DNA from: Mitsuaria sp. 7
Lineage (GTDB): Bacteria; Pseudomonadota; Gammaproteobacteria; Burkholderiales; Burkholderiaceae_C
DNA length: 64,000 nucleotides
Direction of reading: 5' to 3'
Assembly: GCF_001653795.1 (NCBI RefSeq)
Contig: NZ_CP011514.1
Coordinates: 310,001 to 374,000 of the forward strand
Positions 41,845 through 50,785 of this stretch are shown in pieces. The translations under genes were made by a program, and so were the position numbers. Every line of letters starts with the position of its first letter. Within the stretch, counting starts at the first letter, position 1. Under the pieces are notes generated by a model. It had not been told where the DNA came from and made no database searches. It saw only the letters and a list, made by a program, of their open reading frames with translations.

Positions 41845-42231
41845 ATGAAGACAGTCAATCGAGCGATGAAGGTCGGCGTGTTCGCCGTGGTCGCCATTTC
41901 CGCCAGCGTCGCGGGCGCCCTGGCCTACGCCGAGAAGCAGGAAGGCGGGAAGGGCGGCGCGGAGAACGACGCGATCGCCGTGACCAAGGCCAAGGTGTCG
42001 CTCGCGCAGGCGGTGGCGGTGGCCGAGCAGCACCTCAACGGCAAGGCCAGCCGCGCGGAGTACGAGCGCACGAAGCAGGGCGACGCCTACGACATCGAGG
42101 TCGTCAACGGCGACAAGGTCTTCGACGTCCGCGTCGATGCGGAGAAGGGCGTGATCCTGTCCTCCGCGCTCGACGAATCGGATGGCAATGGCGATCGCGA
42201 AGACCGCGAAGGCCGCGACGAGAAGGACTGA
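41845..42231 (+). CDS. PepSY-domain secreted protein
   Basis: A 128-residue exported protein with an N-terminal signal (MKVGVFAVVAISASVAGALAYA). A single PepSY domain follows (VSLAQAVAVAEQHLNGKASRAEYER...YDIEVVNGDKVFDVRVDAEKGVIL), and the tail is very acidic with Asp/Glu/Arg. PepSY proteins of this small type are often targets of PmrAB/QseBC-like systems, though their task is unsettled. The direct-repeat box 65 bp upstream supports control by the nearby regulator. The acidic tail could bind divalent cations, which is speculation. Confidence 0.88.
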   Translation: MKTVNRAMKVGVFAVVAISASVAGALAYAEKQEGGKGGAENDAIAVTKAKVSLAQAVAVAEQHLNGKASRAEYERTKQGDAYDIEVVNGDKVFDVRVDAEKGVILSSALDESDGNGDREDREGRDEKD

Positions 42232-42315
42232 ACGCGTCCCGCCTTCGTCCCCTCCCAGCCGCCGCGCGTTGGCACAGAGCCTGCCGCGGCGGCCTCTTCC
42301 ACAAGGTCTTCCCCC

Positions 42316-43083
42316 ATGCAGAGAACACCCCGCGCATCACTGGTCCGATGGGACAACAAGGTCCCGGAGATCGCCCTGTCTTTCTGGATCATCAAGATCC
42401 TCTCCACGACGGTCGGCGAAACGGCCGCCGACTTCCTCGCCGTCAATGTCGGCTGGGGCACCGGGCGCACCACGGCCCTGATGGCCACGCTGCTCATCGC
42501 GGCGCTGGTCCTGCAGTTGCGGCAGGGCCGGTGCGTGCCCTGGATCTACTGGCTCTGCGTGGTGCTGGTGAGCATCGTCGGCACGCAGATCACCGACCTG
42601 CTGACCGACGGCCTGAACATCAGCCTCTACCTGTCCTCCGCCGTGTTCGCCGCGGCCCTGGCCGCGATCTTCCTGGTCTGGTGGAAGGTCGAACGCACGC
42701 TCTCCATCCATGAGATCACGAGCCGTCGGCGCGAACTCTTCTACTGGGGCGCGATCCTCTGCACCTTCGCGCTGGGCACGGCAGTCGGCGACCTCGCCAC
42801 CGAGGCGCTGGGCCTGGGATTCGTGAACGGATCCATCGCCTTCGGCGTGCTGATCGGCATCACGTATGCCGCGTGGCGCCTGGGCGGCAATGCGGTGCTC
42901 ACCTTCTGGGTGGGCTACGTCCTCACGCGTCCGTTCGGCGCCGCCATCGGCGACCTGCTGACGCAGGACCGGTCGTACGGCGGCCTGGGCATTGGCGCGG
43001 CCTGGACCTCCGCCGCGTTCCTGCTGCTGATCGTGTCGCTCGTGGCCGTCGCCCAGCTTCGCCTTCGCCGCGAGGCGGTGTGA
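42316..43083 (+). CDS. COG4705-type membrane protein with DUF347 repeats
   Basis: A 255-residue polytopic protein with about eight hydrophobic segments. The opening [28 protein letters not shown] is the DUF347 signature, and related units recur ([42 protein letters not shown]), each ending in an acidic D/E with a preceding G. Such acidic intramembrane repeats suggest a cation transporter, perhaps Mn or another divalent metal; this is an inference. It follows the PepSY gene and precedes a small lipoprotein on the same strand. Confidence 0.85.
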   Translation: MQRTPRASLVRWDNKVPEIALSFWIIKILSTTVGETAADFLAVNVGWGTGRTTALMATLLIAALVLQLRQGRCVPWIYWLCVVLVSIVGTQITDLLTDGLNISLYLSSAVFAAALAAIFLVWWKVERTLSIHEITSRRRELFYWGAILCTFALGTAVGDLATEALGLGFVNGSIAFGVLIGITYAAWRLGGNAVLTFWVGYVLTRPFGAAIGDLLTQDRSYGGLGIGAAWTSAAFLLLIVSLVAVAQLRLRREAV

Positions 43084-43132
43084 CGCCTGGCCTTCTTCTC
43101 CTTTTCTTCTTCCACCTTCCTTCGGATTCAAC

Positions 43133-43582
43133 ATGACCTCTCGTTTCGGCCCCCGCGCGCCGCTCGCCGCCATCGCGGTCGTGATGGCCACGCTCACCGC
43201 CTGCAGTCCTCAAGCCGGAGGCTCCACCGCGCCCCCGGCGCCCGGCGCGTTCGCCGGGACGACCCCGGCCTCGGCGGCCGCGCCGGTGCCCAGCAGGTTG
43301 GGCGATCTCTCGGCCTTCCGCGCCATCGCCACCGAGGTGCTGGCCCACGTCGACCGCGACGAGCTGATGGCCGCCCGCGTCCGCATCAAGGATCTGGAGC
43401 TCGCCTGGGACAGTGCCGAGGCCGGGCTGAAGCCGCGCTCTGCGTATGACTGGCACCGGCTGGACAAGGCGATCGACGGGGCGTTGGAGGCCCTGCGCGC
43501 CGACAAGCCGACGTCGAAGTCGTGCTCGGATGCGATGGACGCGCTGATGCAGACTTTCGATGTGCTGCAGGGCAAGCATTGA
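43133..43582 (+). CDS. small uncharacterised lipoprotein
   Basis: A 149-residue protein with lipobox ATLTACSPQ (Cys24) and an Ala/Pro-rich tether. It then has a helical domain ([46 protein letters not shown]) with one cysteine near the end. The helical part recurs as a short domain next to DUF347 or PepSY proteins in related bacteria, by recollection. Role unknown. It lies 49 bp after the COG4705-type gene and is probably co-transcribed. A repeat element follows its stop. Confidence 0.75.
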   Translation: MTSRFGPRAPLAAIAVVMATLTACSPQAGGSTAPPAPGAFAGTTPASAAAPVPSRLGDLSAFRAIATEVLAHVDRDELMAARVRIKDLELAWDSAEAGLKPRSAYDWHRLDKAIDGALEALRADKPTSKSCSDAMDALMQTFDVLQGKH

Positions 43583-43640
43583 GCAGGGCGTGCAGCCGCG
43601 TCGAACGCCAGCATGGGGACACGTGTTGACTGCCATGGCC

Positions 43641-43820
43641 GCTGGCCCTCACCCCCACCCTCTCCCGCAAGCGGGAGAGGGAGTTCGACCGGCGCTGTTC
43701 GCAACGCTGGCTCCTCTTGCTCCCTCTCTCGCTTGCGGAAGAGCAGCCGTGTCAAACGCAAACAGCGGTAGACGTTGCTCCCTCTCCCGCTTGCGGGAGA
43801 GGGTGGGGGTGAGGGCCAGC
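43641..43820. repeat. 180-bp element with perfect 43-bp terminal inverted repeats
   Basis: 43641-43683 and 43778-43820 are exact reverse complements over 43 bp. Each arm is itself a hairpin, because CCCTCTCCCGC is followed by the complementary GCGGGAGAGGG. A third degenerate copy of the hairpin core lies between them (about 43711-43746). The element fills most of the gap between a lipoprotein gene and a COG4280-type gene. It resembles REP or MITE-like intergenic elements of GC-rich Proteobacteria; no transposase is present. Confidence 0.85.
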
Positions 43821-43858
43821 AGCCTCACGCACGAACAATCCACTGCGGGGAGCGCACG

Positions 43859-44611
43859 ATGAGTACCTTGTCCACCGCCTGGCCGGCGATCGGAGCGGCC
43901 TTCGCGGCCTCCCTGGTCGAAGTGGTCGAAGCCTTCACGATCGTCCTGGCCGTCGGCAGCACGCGCGGCTGGCGCGCGGCGTGGACGGGCACGCTGGCCG
44001 CGCTCGCGCTGCTGGCCGCGACCGTCGCGCTCGTCGGGCCCGCGCTGCTGCGCGTGCCCATCCACACGCTGCAGCTGGTCGTGGGCGTGTTGCTGCTGCT
44101 GTTCGGGCTGGGGTGGCTGCGCAAGGCGATCCTGCGTTCCGGCGGTGTCCTCGCGCTGCGCGACGAGAGCGCGCTCTACGACAAGGCGACGCGGGAACTC
44201 GGCGAGGGCGCTTCATCGTCCAACGCCCGCGACTGGATCGGCGTGATCACCGTGTTCAAGGCGGTCCTGCTCGAAGGCATGGAAGTGGCGTTCACCGTGC
44301 TGGCCATCGGCGCGGGGCACGACCTGATCCTCGAGGCCTCGCTGGGCGCGGCCGCGGCTTGCGTGCTCGTGCTGGCGATCGGCATGGTGCTGCGCCAGCC
44401 GCTGGCGCGGGTGCCGGAGAACGGGCTCAAGTTCGGCGTCGGCATCCTGCTGACGGCCTTCGGCGTGTTCTGGACCGGCGAGGGACTGGGCCTGCGATGG
44501 CCCGGCGCGGAGCTGGCCCTGCTCGCCCTCGTGGCGCTGTTCGCCATCACCGGCCTCGCCACCGCGCGTCTGCTGCGGCTGCGTGGCCCGCAACGCGGGA
44601 GATTCGCATGA
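43859..44611 (+). CDS. COG4280-type integral membrane protein (possible cation transporter)
   Basis: A 250-residue protein with about seven membrane segments and an internal duplication. The first half has FAASLVEVVEAFTIVLAVGSTRGW, and the second half has VLLEGMEVAFTVLAIGAG. Each therefore carries an ExxE motif in a membrane helix, a pattern found in cation/proton exchangers such as the UPF0016 group and loosely like iron permeases. ATG 43859 has GGGGAG upstream; the frame before it overlaps the inverted-repeat element. Its stop overlaps the next small gene by 4 bp. Substrate unknown. Confidence 0.82.
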   Translation: MSTLSTAWPAIGAAFAASLVEVVEAFTIVLAVGSTRGWRAAWTGTLAALALLAATVALVGPALLRVPIHTLQLVVGVLLLLFGLGWLRKAILRSGGVLALRDESALYDKATRELGEGASSSNARDWIGVITVFKAVLLEGMEVAFTVLAIGAGHDLILEASLGAAAACVLVLAIGMVLRQPLARVPENGLKFGVGILLTAFGVFWTGEGLGLRWPGAELALLALVALFAITGLATARLLRLRGPQRGRFA

Positions 44612-44820
44612 GCCTGATCCTTGAAGTGATCCAGGAGCTCTTCGGCATGTTCTGGGCCGACGCCGGTCTGTGCCTGGGCGCGTTGGCCGTGGTGCTGGGG
44701 GTGGGACTCGGCACCCGGCTGGGCTGGCTGGAAGAGCCCTGGGCGCTCGCCGCGCTGGTGGCGGGCATCGTCCTGACGCTGCTGTTGAATGTCTGGGCTG
44801 CGGCGTCCCGGCGGCGTTGA
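44608..44820 (+). CDS. small membrane protein
   Basis: A 70-residue protein with two predicted membrane helices (AGLCLGALAVVLGVGLGTRLG and WALAALVAGIVLTLLLNVWAA) joined by a short acidic-aromatic loop (WLEEPW). The ATG overlaps the stop of the COG4280-type gene (ATGA), so the two are translationally coupled and may form a complex. No homologue recognised. Coding is supported by position, the overlap and the clean two-helix pattern. Confidence 0.75.
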   Translation: MSLILEVIQELFGMFWADAGLCLGALAVVLGVGLGTRLGWLEEPWALAALVAGIVLTLLLNVWAAASRRR

Positions 44821-44904
44821 AGGCTTTTCCTGTGAGTGCGCACTCGCGATGCGGGTCGCTGTGCTGCTATCTTCCCGGGCTGGATTCAGCCAACCAAAAG
44901 ATCC

Positions 44905-46278
44905 ATGTCCGTGCCCGTGCCGCGCGTTCCATCAATCGCCGGTCGACTCGGTCGGCAGGTGCTGCTCATCTCGCTGTGCTGGGCGCTGCTGGCCGGCGTG
45001 CTGGTGTGGGCGGTGGTGCAGGAGGAGGTCGACGAGCTGCTCGACGAGACGATGCAGGCGTCCTCGCAGGTGCTGGGGCAACTGCTGCGCGATCGTGCGC
45101 CCGAGGGCAGCGCGGTGGCCGACGAGGACGATCTCTCGACGCACTTCTCGTGGCAGCTGGTGCGCGGTGATGGAACCTTGCTGTACCGGTCGCCGTTGGC
45201 GCCGATGGCGCCGTGGCGATTGCCGCCCGGGTTCAGCGACTGGAACGGCGACGCCGCCTCGTCGCCGCCGCACGCCGCGCTGGGCGATCGCAGCGAGCAC
45301 GGCACGCATGACGGCGACTGGCGCGTGCTGGTCCGTCCGTTCAAGACGGGCTATGTCGACGGCTGGCTGATCGTCGCCCAGACCAGCGGCGAGCGGCGCG
45401 AAGTGCGCGACCGGGTCGGCATGGCGAGCGCGATCTCGGCGCTGCTGGTCGGTGGCTTCTGCATGGTGTGGCTGAACCGCCGGGCCCGGCGCGAACTTGA
45501 GCCGCTGTCGGACATGACGCGGGCGCTCGCGCAATACGATCCGCTGGACAGCCGGCAGTCGCTGCCGGAGCAGCATCGGCAGGAACTGGCGGCGATCCGC
45601 GCTGCGGTGCTGGATCTGGGGCATCGGCTGGCGCAGCGGGTGGCCAACGAGCGGGCCTTCAGCGCGCATGCGGCGCATGCGCTGCGCACGCCGCTCGCGG
45701 GCATGGACGCGCAGTTGGCGATGGCGCTGCGCGAGGCGCCTGAGGGGCAGCGCGCGCGGCTGCAGCGCACGCGGGAAGCGACTGATCGCCTGCGTCGTGT
45801 GGTGACGGCCTTGCTGACCTTGTTCCGCACGGGGATGAGCCTGCAGTGGCAGCCGCTGGATGTGTCAGAGCTGCTGGGGCATCTGCCGCTGCCCGATGGG
45901 CTGGAACTGGAGCTGCCGGCGCAGGCGCGTGTGCATGCCGATCCGGATCTGCTTGCGGCTGCGTTGATCAATCTGCTCGATAACGCGTGTCGGCATCGGG
46001 CGACTCACGCGACGCTTCGCATTCGGCCGAGTGAAGACGGGGGATGCGAGCTGGCGCTCGAAGACAACGGCGATGGCGTCGATGCGGGCAAGCGCGAGGA
46101 TTTGAATGCGGCGCTGGCCAGTCAGCAATACGAAGGGCGCATGGGGCTGGGGCTCATGATGGCGCACCTCGTGGCGAGGGCGCATGGGGGCGATCTGACG
46201 CTGCCGAAGGCGGAGCAGGGGTTTGCCGTATCGATGCGGCTGGGGCCATCGCCGGCGGGCAATGAAGCAGTCGCTTGA
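44905..46278 (+). CDS. orphan sensor histidine kinase (QseC-like) with altered H-box
   Basis: A 457-residue membrane kinase. Transmembrane segments lie at about 19-38 and 173-190, with a periplasmic loop of about 130 residues. The H-box reads AHAAHALRTP: H258 is present but the next residue, normally Glu or Asp and needed for phosphotransfer or phosphatase activity, is Ala259. N-box (LINLLDNACRH), G1 (LEDNGDGVD) and G2 (GRMGLGLMMAHLVARAHGG) remain. No response regulator is adjacent. It may be partner to the PmrA-like regulator of the preceding cluster or to one encoded elsewhere. Confidence 0.85.
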   Translation: MSVPVPRVPSIAGRLGRQVLLISLCWALLAGVLVWAVVQEEVDELLDETMQASSQVLGQLLRDRAPEGSAVADEDDLSTHFSWQLVRGDGTLLYRSPLAPMAPWRLPPGFSDWNGDAASSPPHAALGDRSEHGTHDGDWRVLVRPFKTGYVDGWLIVAQTSGERREVRDRVGMASAISALLVGGFCMVWLNRRARRELEPLSDMTRALAQYDPLDSRQSLPEQHRQELAAIRAAVLDLGHRLAQRVANERAFSAHAAHALRTPLAGMDAQLAMALREAPEGQRARLQRTREATDRLRRVVTALLTLFRTGMSLQWQPLDVSELLGHLPLPDGLELELPAQARVHADPDLLAAALINLLDNACRHRATHATLRIRPSEDGGCELALEDNGDGVDAGKREDLNAALASQQYEGRMGLGLMMAHLVARAHGGDLTLPKAEQGFAVSMRLGPSPAGNEAVA

Positions 46279-46660
46279 TATCGAACAGCATACCGTTGCA
46301 GGTGCTCGATCGGTCTTGCTCGTTATCCTCATGCAAGGTATGCCGGCAAAGACTGTTGCAGGATGGAAGCGGCTCCTCGCGTGACGCGCTTGGCGGGCAA
46401 CTCGCAGCAGCCCTAGCCAGCCGGTCGATCATTTGAGTTGATAGGCCTCGAAACGGCCCCTTAAGGTCAAAGCTTAGCGGGCGGTAACGCCGTTTGCCGG
46501 AACGGGATATCGGAAGTCAGAGCACCTGGCCCCCGAGATCGCTTGACGACATAGTCTTGTTTTTTGTCACTCCATTCAGATTCGGAGCCAGCTACGGCAG
46601 ATGAGTCGCCGCTTGCGCGGCGGCGGCCGTGTGCCGCGTGCGCCCGTCTCCTTTGGCGTA
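46279..46660. other. 382-bp gap at the left border of the low-GC island
   Basis: No convincing gene or terminator. GC falls visibly across this stretch relative to the kinase gene before it. I found no transposase remnant, tRNA fragment or clear direct repeat marking an insertion point. Confidence 0.4.
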
Positions 46661-48298
46661 CTAAGGCATTCGATCTACGGACGCTATCGCGGTGGCCTGA
46701 CCTTCGGCGGCCAATCGGGTGGGTGGCGATTCCATCGCCGGCAGTTCGGTGCCAGTGGCGATCCAGCTCTTGATCTGCTCGCAGACTCGCTCGATGGACC
46801 GCGGGTCCGTATAGCTCAGCGAATGGGCCATCAGTGACTGATCCCATAAGTCTGGCGCACTTTCGTCGCTCCCCGTAGCCTGAGGACAAAACGTGACGAG
46901 TGTGCATTCGCCGGCTGGTGTCGCCTCCACGCTGAATTCCACGTGCACGGCCGACCAGAAATACGCTGCACCAAACGGCAAAGACAGGAGAGCAGCAAGG
47001 CAAGTCAGGATCAGGATGGGCGCCGCGAGAGCTGCGTTCACGACGGATTGTGGGTGTCTGCCGCTGCCGAGATCCAGACTCCACGCGAGATAGGGCTCCA
47101 GCCATGCCGCCAGCTCAATCGCCATCGAATGCGAGAAGTTCCAAGTGTCCGGAACCTTTAGATGGATCACAGCATCGAACAGACTGCTCATCGCGGCCTC
47201 CAACAAGCCCGCCACGCCCAGCAGTAGGTTGACCGCTGAATTGGTGAGGAGGAACAGCACTACGCACAAGGCGGCCAGCCAGATCATTCGCGCGGCGATG
47301 CCGAGCCGGCGGCGGCCAGCCCTCCAGAAGCTAGGCGAGGCGACCGAGAGCACAGAGAGAAAGCCATTCATACAGAAGTCGATGAGCTTGGAGAGCCCTT
47401 GTGCCAAGGCTAAGCTCAGGGATGCCTCATCGGAGGTGAATCGGACATACAGCGCCTTGTCGGTTGGTAGCGACGGCTGCTCAAAATCCTTCAGCACGCG
47501 CTGGATCGAAACGGTGATATGAGAGTCACTTCCAACCGTGTCGTAGAGCAGGCCACAGCGGCCGAGCACCTTGAGCGCCAAGGTGCCGCAAGCTACGAGG
47601 ACGGGCACCGACAAGACGAACGAAGCTACGGGATGCCAATCACGATCAGCGAGTAACTGATGGAAAAAGGTCGTCGGAGCGATCGCGACCATGATGCCGA
47701 AATAAATGGCGGAGATGTTCACCAGCCACTTTCGAAAGCTCACGTCTGGCAGGCGTGCATTGACGAACCTCTGAGGCGTGAGGTATGTCGACGCGATCCA
47801 CCAAAGCACAAGCATGTTGATAAGCCAATTCGCTTTGATATCAACTAGATAGCCGATTCCGAGAGCAAGTGCCAAGGAGAGTAGTGGCGCGAAGAAGCAC
47901 ATGAAGTACTCGCTCATGTGGCGTATGCCTTCCATATGCGGGCGCCGAGAAACCAGTATGAACGGCGTTGAGAGGAAGACCATGCCTGTTAGCTTCGCGC
48001 TCGCATCTTCATAACGAGAAAGCGTGAGGTTAAGGATGCTTCCGCCGTGGCTATGTGCGACAACGAAGAGCTTGCGACTGGGGTCTTGTGCTTGCGCGGC
48101 GTCGAGCTTCGCGTGCAACTCCGCAGCGGCCTTCAGGCGATGCGATTGCAGATTGGCCCCGCTCCAGGTGAAGGGCTCACAGACCACCTCCCCCTCTGGT
48201 CCCAGCGCCTCTAGCGCAGTGCGCAGTGTGGAGCCCTTTTGAGTCCATGGTGCTGCCCTGGCGAAGGTGCCATGGACAAGAAACACGGTGCTACCCAT
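46661..48298 (-). CDS. membrane-embedded alpha/beta hydrolase (lipase/esterase-like)
   Basis: A 545-residue protein. It starts GSTVFLVHGTFARAAPW, with the HG oxyanion motif. The nucleophile elbow is VVAHSHGGS (S83), so the N-terminal 120 residues are a serine hydrolase core of PGAP1/lipase type. About six hydrophobic segments follow, for example near residues 132-152, 155-172 and 410-432, and then a soluble C-terminal part. ATG 48298 has GGGGAG at good spacing, better than the GTG-type extension to 48337. It may cleave membrane lipids or acyl groups. It lies on a low-GC segment beside a KAP NTPase on the same strand, separated by about 340 bp. Confidence 0.8.
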   Translation of the reverse strand: MGSTVFLVHGTFARAAPWTQKGSTLRTALEALGPEGEVVCEPFTWSGANLQSHRLKAAAELHAKLDAAQAQDPSRKLFVVAHSHGGSILNLTLSRYEDASAKLTGMVFLSTPFILVSRRPHMEGIRHMSEYFMCFFAPLLSLALALGIGYLVDIKANWLINMLVLWWIASTYLTPQRFVNARLPDVSFRKWLVNISAIYFGIMVAIAPTTFFHQLLADRDWHPVASFVLSVPVLVACGTLALKVLGRCGLLYDTVGSDSHITVSIQRVLKDFEQPSLPTDKALYVRFTSDEASLSLALAQGLSKLIDFCMNGFLSVLSVASPSFWRAGRRRLGIAARMIWLAALCVVLFLLTNSAVNLLLGVAGLLEAAMSSLFDAVIHLKVPDTWNFSHSMAIELAAWLEPYLAWSLDLGSGRHPQSVVNAALAAPILILTCLAALLSLPFGAAYFWSAVHVEFSVEATPAGECTLVTFCPQATGSDESAPDLWDQSLMAHSLSYTDPRSIERVCEQIKSWIATGTELPAMESPPTRLAAEGQATAIASVDRMP

Positions 48299-48637
48299 GC
48301 CTACTCCCCTAGCGGTGACGACACCAACCACGCGCATGGACAGCCATCAATGTGCGGTGTCGGTGAGATTCTCTGACGCAGCCGCGTGGCGTGACCGCAA
48401 GTCGACGCGGTGCTTCATCAATACTTATGAGAGACGCCCACCGCCTAGACTTCGGGGTTGCAGCTACGCGGGCTCTCTCGCATTGAGCTGACACACCGAT
48501 TGGGGCGTGTGAACCGGTCGGCCCATTAGTTCGTGTCAGACCGATCGTTCAACAAGGGCAGTCTTTGGCCGTGTCCAGTTGTCCGTCTGCGCGTGAACAT
48601 CCGTTCCCGCTGCGATGCAGGCGCGGCTTTGCTTCGC
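48299..48637. other. 339-bp gap between KAP NTPase and membrane hydrolase genes
   Basis: No supported gene. The gap probably holds the promoter of the hydrolase gene. AT-richer motifs such as CATCAATACTTATGAG (48414-48429) read on the minus strand could form part of it. No strong hairpin seen. Confidence 0.35.
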
Positions 48638-50785
48638 TCAATGCTGGCTCGCGTTGGATCCGTCCACTGCATACACCGACGATTCTTCTGCAACGGCCCT
48701 CCAGGCAGCCAACGCGGGAAGGCGTAGATTCGGATCCTCCAGTCGCGTTCTCGCATGAGCCTTGAATTCGTCCAAGGGCATGAAGGCCTGCAGACGTTCC
48801 GTCTCCTCCGGTAGCGAAAAACGAAGCCCCTTGTGGGAGTCGTAGCTATGGCCAAGAATTTCGGTGGCGAACCGGTCCAACGTTGGGTCCAACGCCCGAA
48901 TGCGCTCCAGTGCCTGTGGCGCGGCTTCTTTGCTCACGAGCGTGATGCTCCATAGAACCCGACCGCTGTTGGCGAGCGCGAATAGCTCCCCGTGCTTTGC
49001 TGCGGCAAGAATGTTCTCCGCGAGGACGCCTGCCAACTCGTCGCGCTGGTCCTTCTCAGCAACAAGCAGATCACCGCTATCACTTGCGTAGCAGAAGCTT
49101 TTCAAAAACACCTCCGTCGCGATAGTGAGTCCTTTCGCGTTCGCGATGAGCCTCGCCGCAATGCTGGGGCCAGCCGTCGGCGCAGAAGCCTTGATGATGG
49201 CAGACATGGCTTCAAGGGCAGTTCGAGCAAGCGGAACCGAGAAGAATCGACCTTGCTCTCGCGCGCGTGACGCCAAAGGCTCCTCTTCGATAAAGCTTGA
49301 GATGTCCAAACACGCCTCGGTTGCAGCGTATGGCGATAGCGGACACTGGGCAGCCAAGGCTCCTAATGCATCTAGGAACTCGGCGGAGCTGTCGACTGAG
49401 AGTCCCCGAACGATTGCAAGACGTTCGGACGGAACCGTGAGGAACTTCCTGACTTGCACATAACTCACATCTTCGTTGCCGACGTGCATCTGTAAAGCGA
49501 CCATCAACCTTTCGGGGGCGGCGAGATGTCCATTCGAATCGCTCACCGAACCGAAAGCCGTTACGTTGTCAGCCGTCGCGGTCAGCGGGAAGAGCAGATA
49601 GACGAGGCGACGAACAGCTTCCGGCCAACTGCTCTGGGCTATGGCTGCATCTCGCCGGGAACTTGCATCGTTCACCGATTCAGAGTCCTTGTGAAGCGCA
49701 TAGCGATCCGCTGGCATACGGCCCACGAATCCCCGCGGCTCGCGCTTGAGCAACTCGTACACGCTCCCGGCTTTCACCATCAAGGCCGCCAGGCCAACAA
49801 TGTCAGCGAGAACCACCTCTCCGCGGAGCGACGGCTCGATTACGGCGGCCGTGTTGAAAATGCGTGTGAAGTCACGAGGCTGCTCAAGAAGGTCGCGGAG
49901 GGCTAAGAAGTAAATGGTCGATAGGCGTTCCGTCGCCTCGGGGAAGTGCGGAGCCCGCGCCGCATCTGGCAACTCCATTAGCCCCTCGTCGAACAGCTTC
50001 GTTCTTGCAGCGTGGCTGATGGCGGGCAGCGGCAGGCGAACTTGAACGACCTTGTCCAGATAGCTTTCAGCGCGAGGAACATTCGCGGCTTTTAGTGCCG
50101 CACCAACATACTCCTGATCCCAGGCAAGCACATAGCCGACATTCGGCAGGTCGCCAACGGCCTTGATGATCCGGACCATCTCAAACACCTCTTGGGGGAA
50201 GAGGCGGTCGATATCGTCGACAAAGACAACGATGCGTCGATTGAACTCGCGGAGCGCGCATTCCACTTTTCGCTTTTGCCCCTCAACGTCAGTCTCGCGC
50301 TGCGCGGCGGCAATTTCCATGGCTTCGCCCGCGCCCGTGATGATGTCCTGGGCAGCGCTCGCAAGTTCGCCGGCGCCGGGCACCAGCTTGATGACGTCGA
50401 ATACCTTGCTGTAAGACTTCAACGCATGAGCCGCTCTCTTTGCGGAGGCGACGTTGTCCGAGAGCTCTAGCTGGCCAGCGAGCTTCCCGAAGAACGCGCG
50501 GAGCAGCGCATCACGCTCACCGATTTGCCAGGGATTGAAATGGATGACCAGGGGCGGTTGCTCCACACCCCCCAGCAGGGCTTCCATCATGCCCAGAACC
50601 GAGGTCTTGCCGCTCCCCCACGCCCCCTCAACTGACACCACGAATCCCGCAGTTGTACTCACCTGCTGGAGAGCTTGAACGGCAGCCCTAGCGAACCCTA
50701 AACGCCGCAGTTTGTCTTGGGCGAGTCCGTCGGTGGCCGTGAGTGGTTGGTCCACGCCGAGCTTCGTTCTGATGTCTTCTGTCAT
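48638..50785 (-). CDS. KAP-family P-loop NTPase
   Basis: A 715-residue ATPase. Walker A is VEGAWGSGKTS (K60). The KAP signature VIHFNPWQIGERDALLRAFF follows. Walker B is RIVVFVDDIDRLFPQEVFEMVRIIKAV (D190, D191), and the next conserved region is GYVLAWDQEYV. The rest is helical with no recognised domain. KAP NTPases are membrane-associated in many bacteria and include the phage-exclusion protein PifA. The usual paired membrane helices between Walker A and B are not obvious here; only a mildly hydrophobic stretch (residues 133-160) lies there. It sits in a low-GC segment with a membrane hydrolase, possibly a two-gene accessory system. Confidence 0.88.
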   Translation of the reverse strand: MTEDIRTKLGVDQPLTATDGLAQDKLRRLGFARAAVQALQQVSTTAGFVVSVEGAWGSGKTSVLGMMEALLGGVEQPPLVIHFNPWQIGERDALLRAFFGKLAGQLELSDNVASAKRAAHALKSYSKVFDVIKLVPGAGELASAAQDIITGAGEAMEIAAAQRETDVEGQKRKVECALREFNRRIVVFVDDIDRLFPQEVFEMVRIIKAVGDLPNVGYVLAWDQEYVGAALKAANVPRAESYLDKVVQVRLPLPAISHAARTKLFDEGLMELPDAARAPHFPEATERLSTIYFLALRDLLEQPRDFTRIFNTAAVIEPSLRGEVVLADIVGLAALMVKAGSVYELLKREPRGFVGRMPADRYALHKDSESVNDASSRRDAAIAQSSWPEAVRRLVYLLFPLTATADNVTAFGSVSDSNGHLAAPERLMVALQMHVGNEDVSYVQVRKFLTVPSERLAIVRGLSVDSSAEFLDALGALAAQCPLSPYAATEACLDISSFIEEEPLASRAREQGRFFSVPLARTALEAMSAIIKASAPTAGPSIAARLIANAKGLTIATEVFLKSFCYASDSGDLLVAEKDQRDELAGVLAENILAAAKHGELFALANSGRVLWSITLVSKEAAPQALERIRALDPTLDRFATEILGHSYDSHKGLRFSLPEETERLQAFMPLDEFKAHARTRLEDPNLRLPALAAWRAVAEESSVYAVDGSNASQH

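Noticed and set aside
46467..47105. 212-codon minus-strand frame at the island border
   Set aside because: It shadows the C-terminal part of the membrane hydrolase in another frame, Arg/Ser-rich.
48526..48855. 109-codon minus-strand frame near the KAP gene end
   Set aside because: Overlaps the KAP C-terminus in another frame, no ribosome site, no recognisable pattern.
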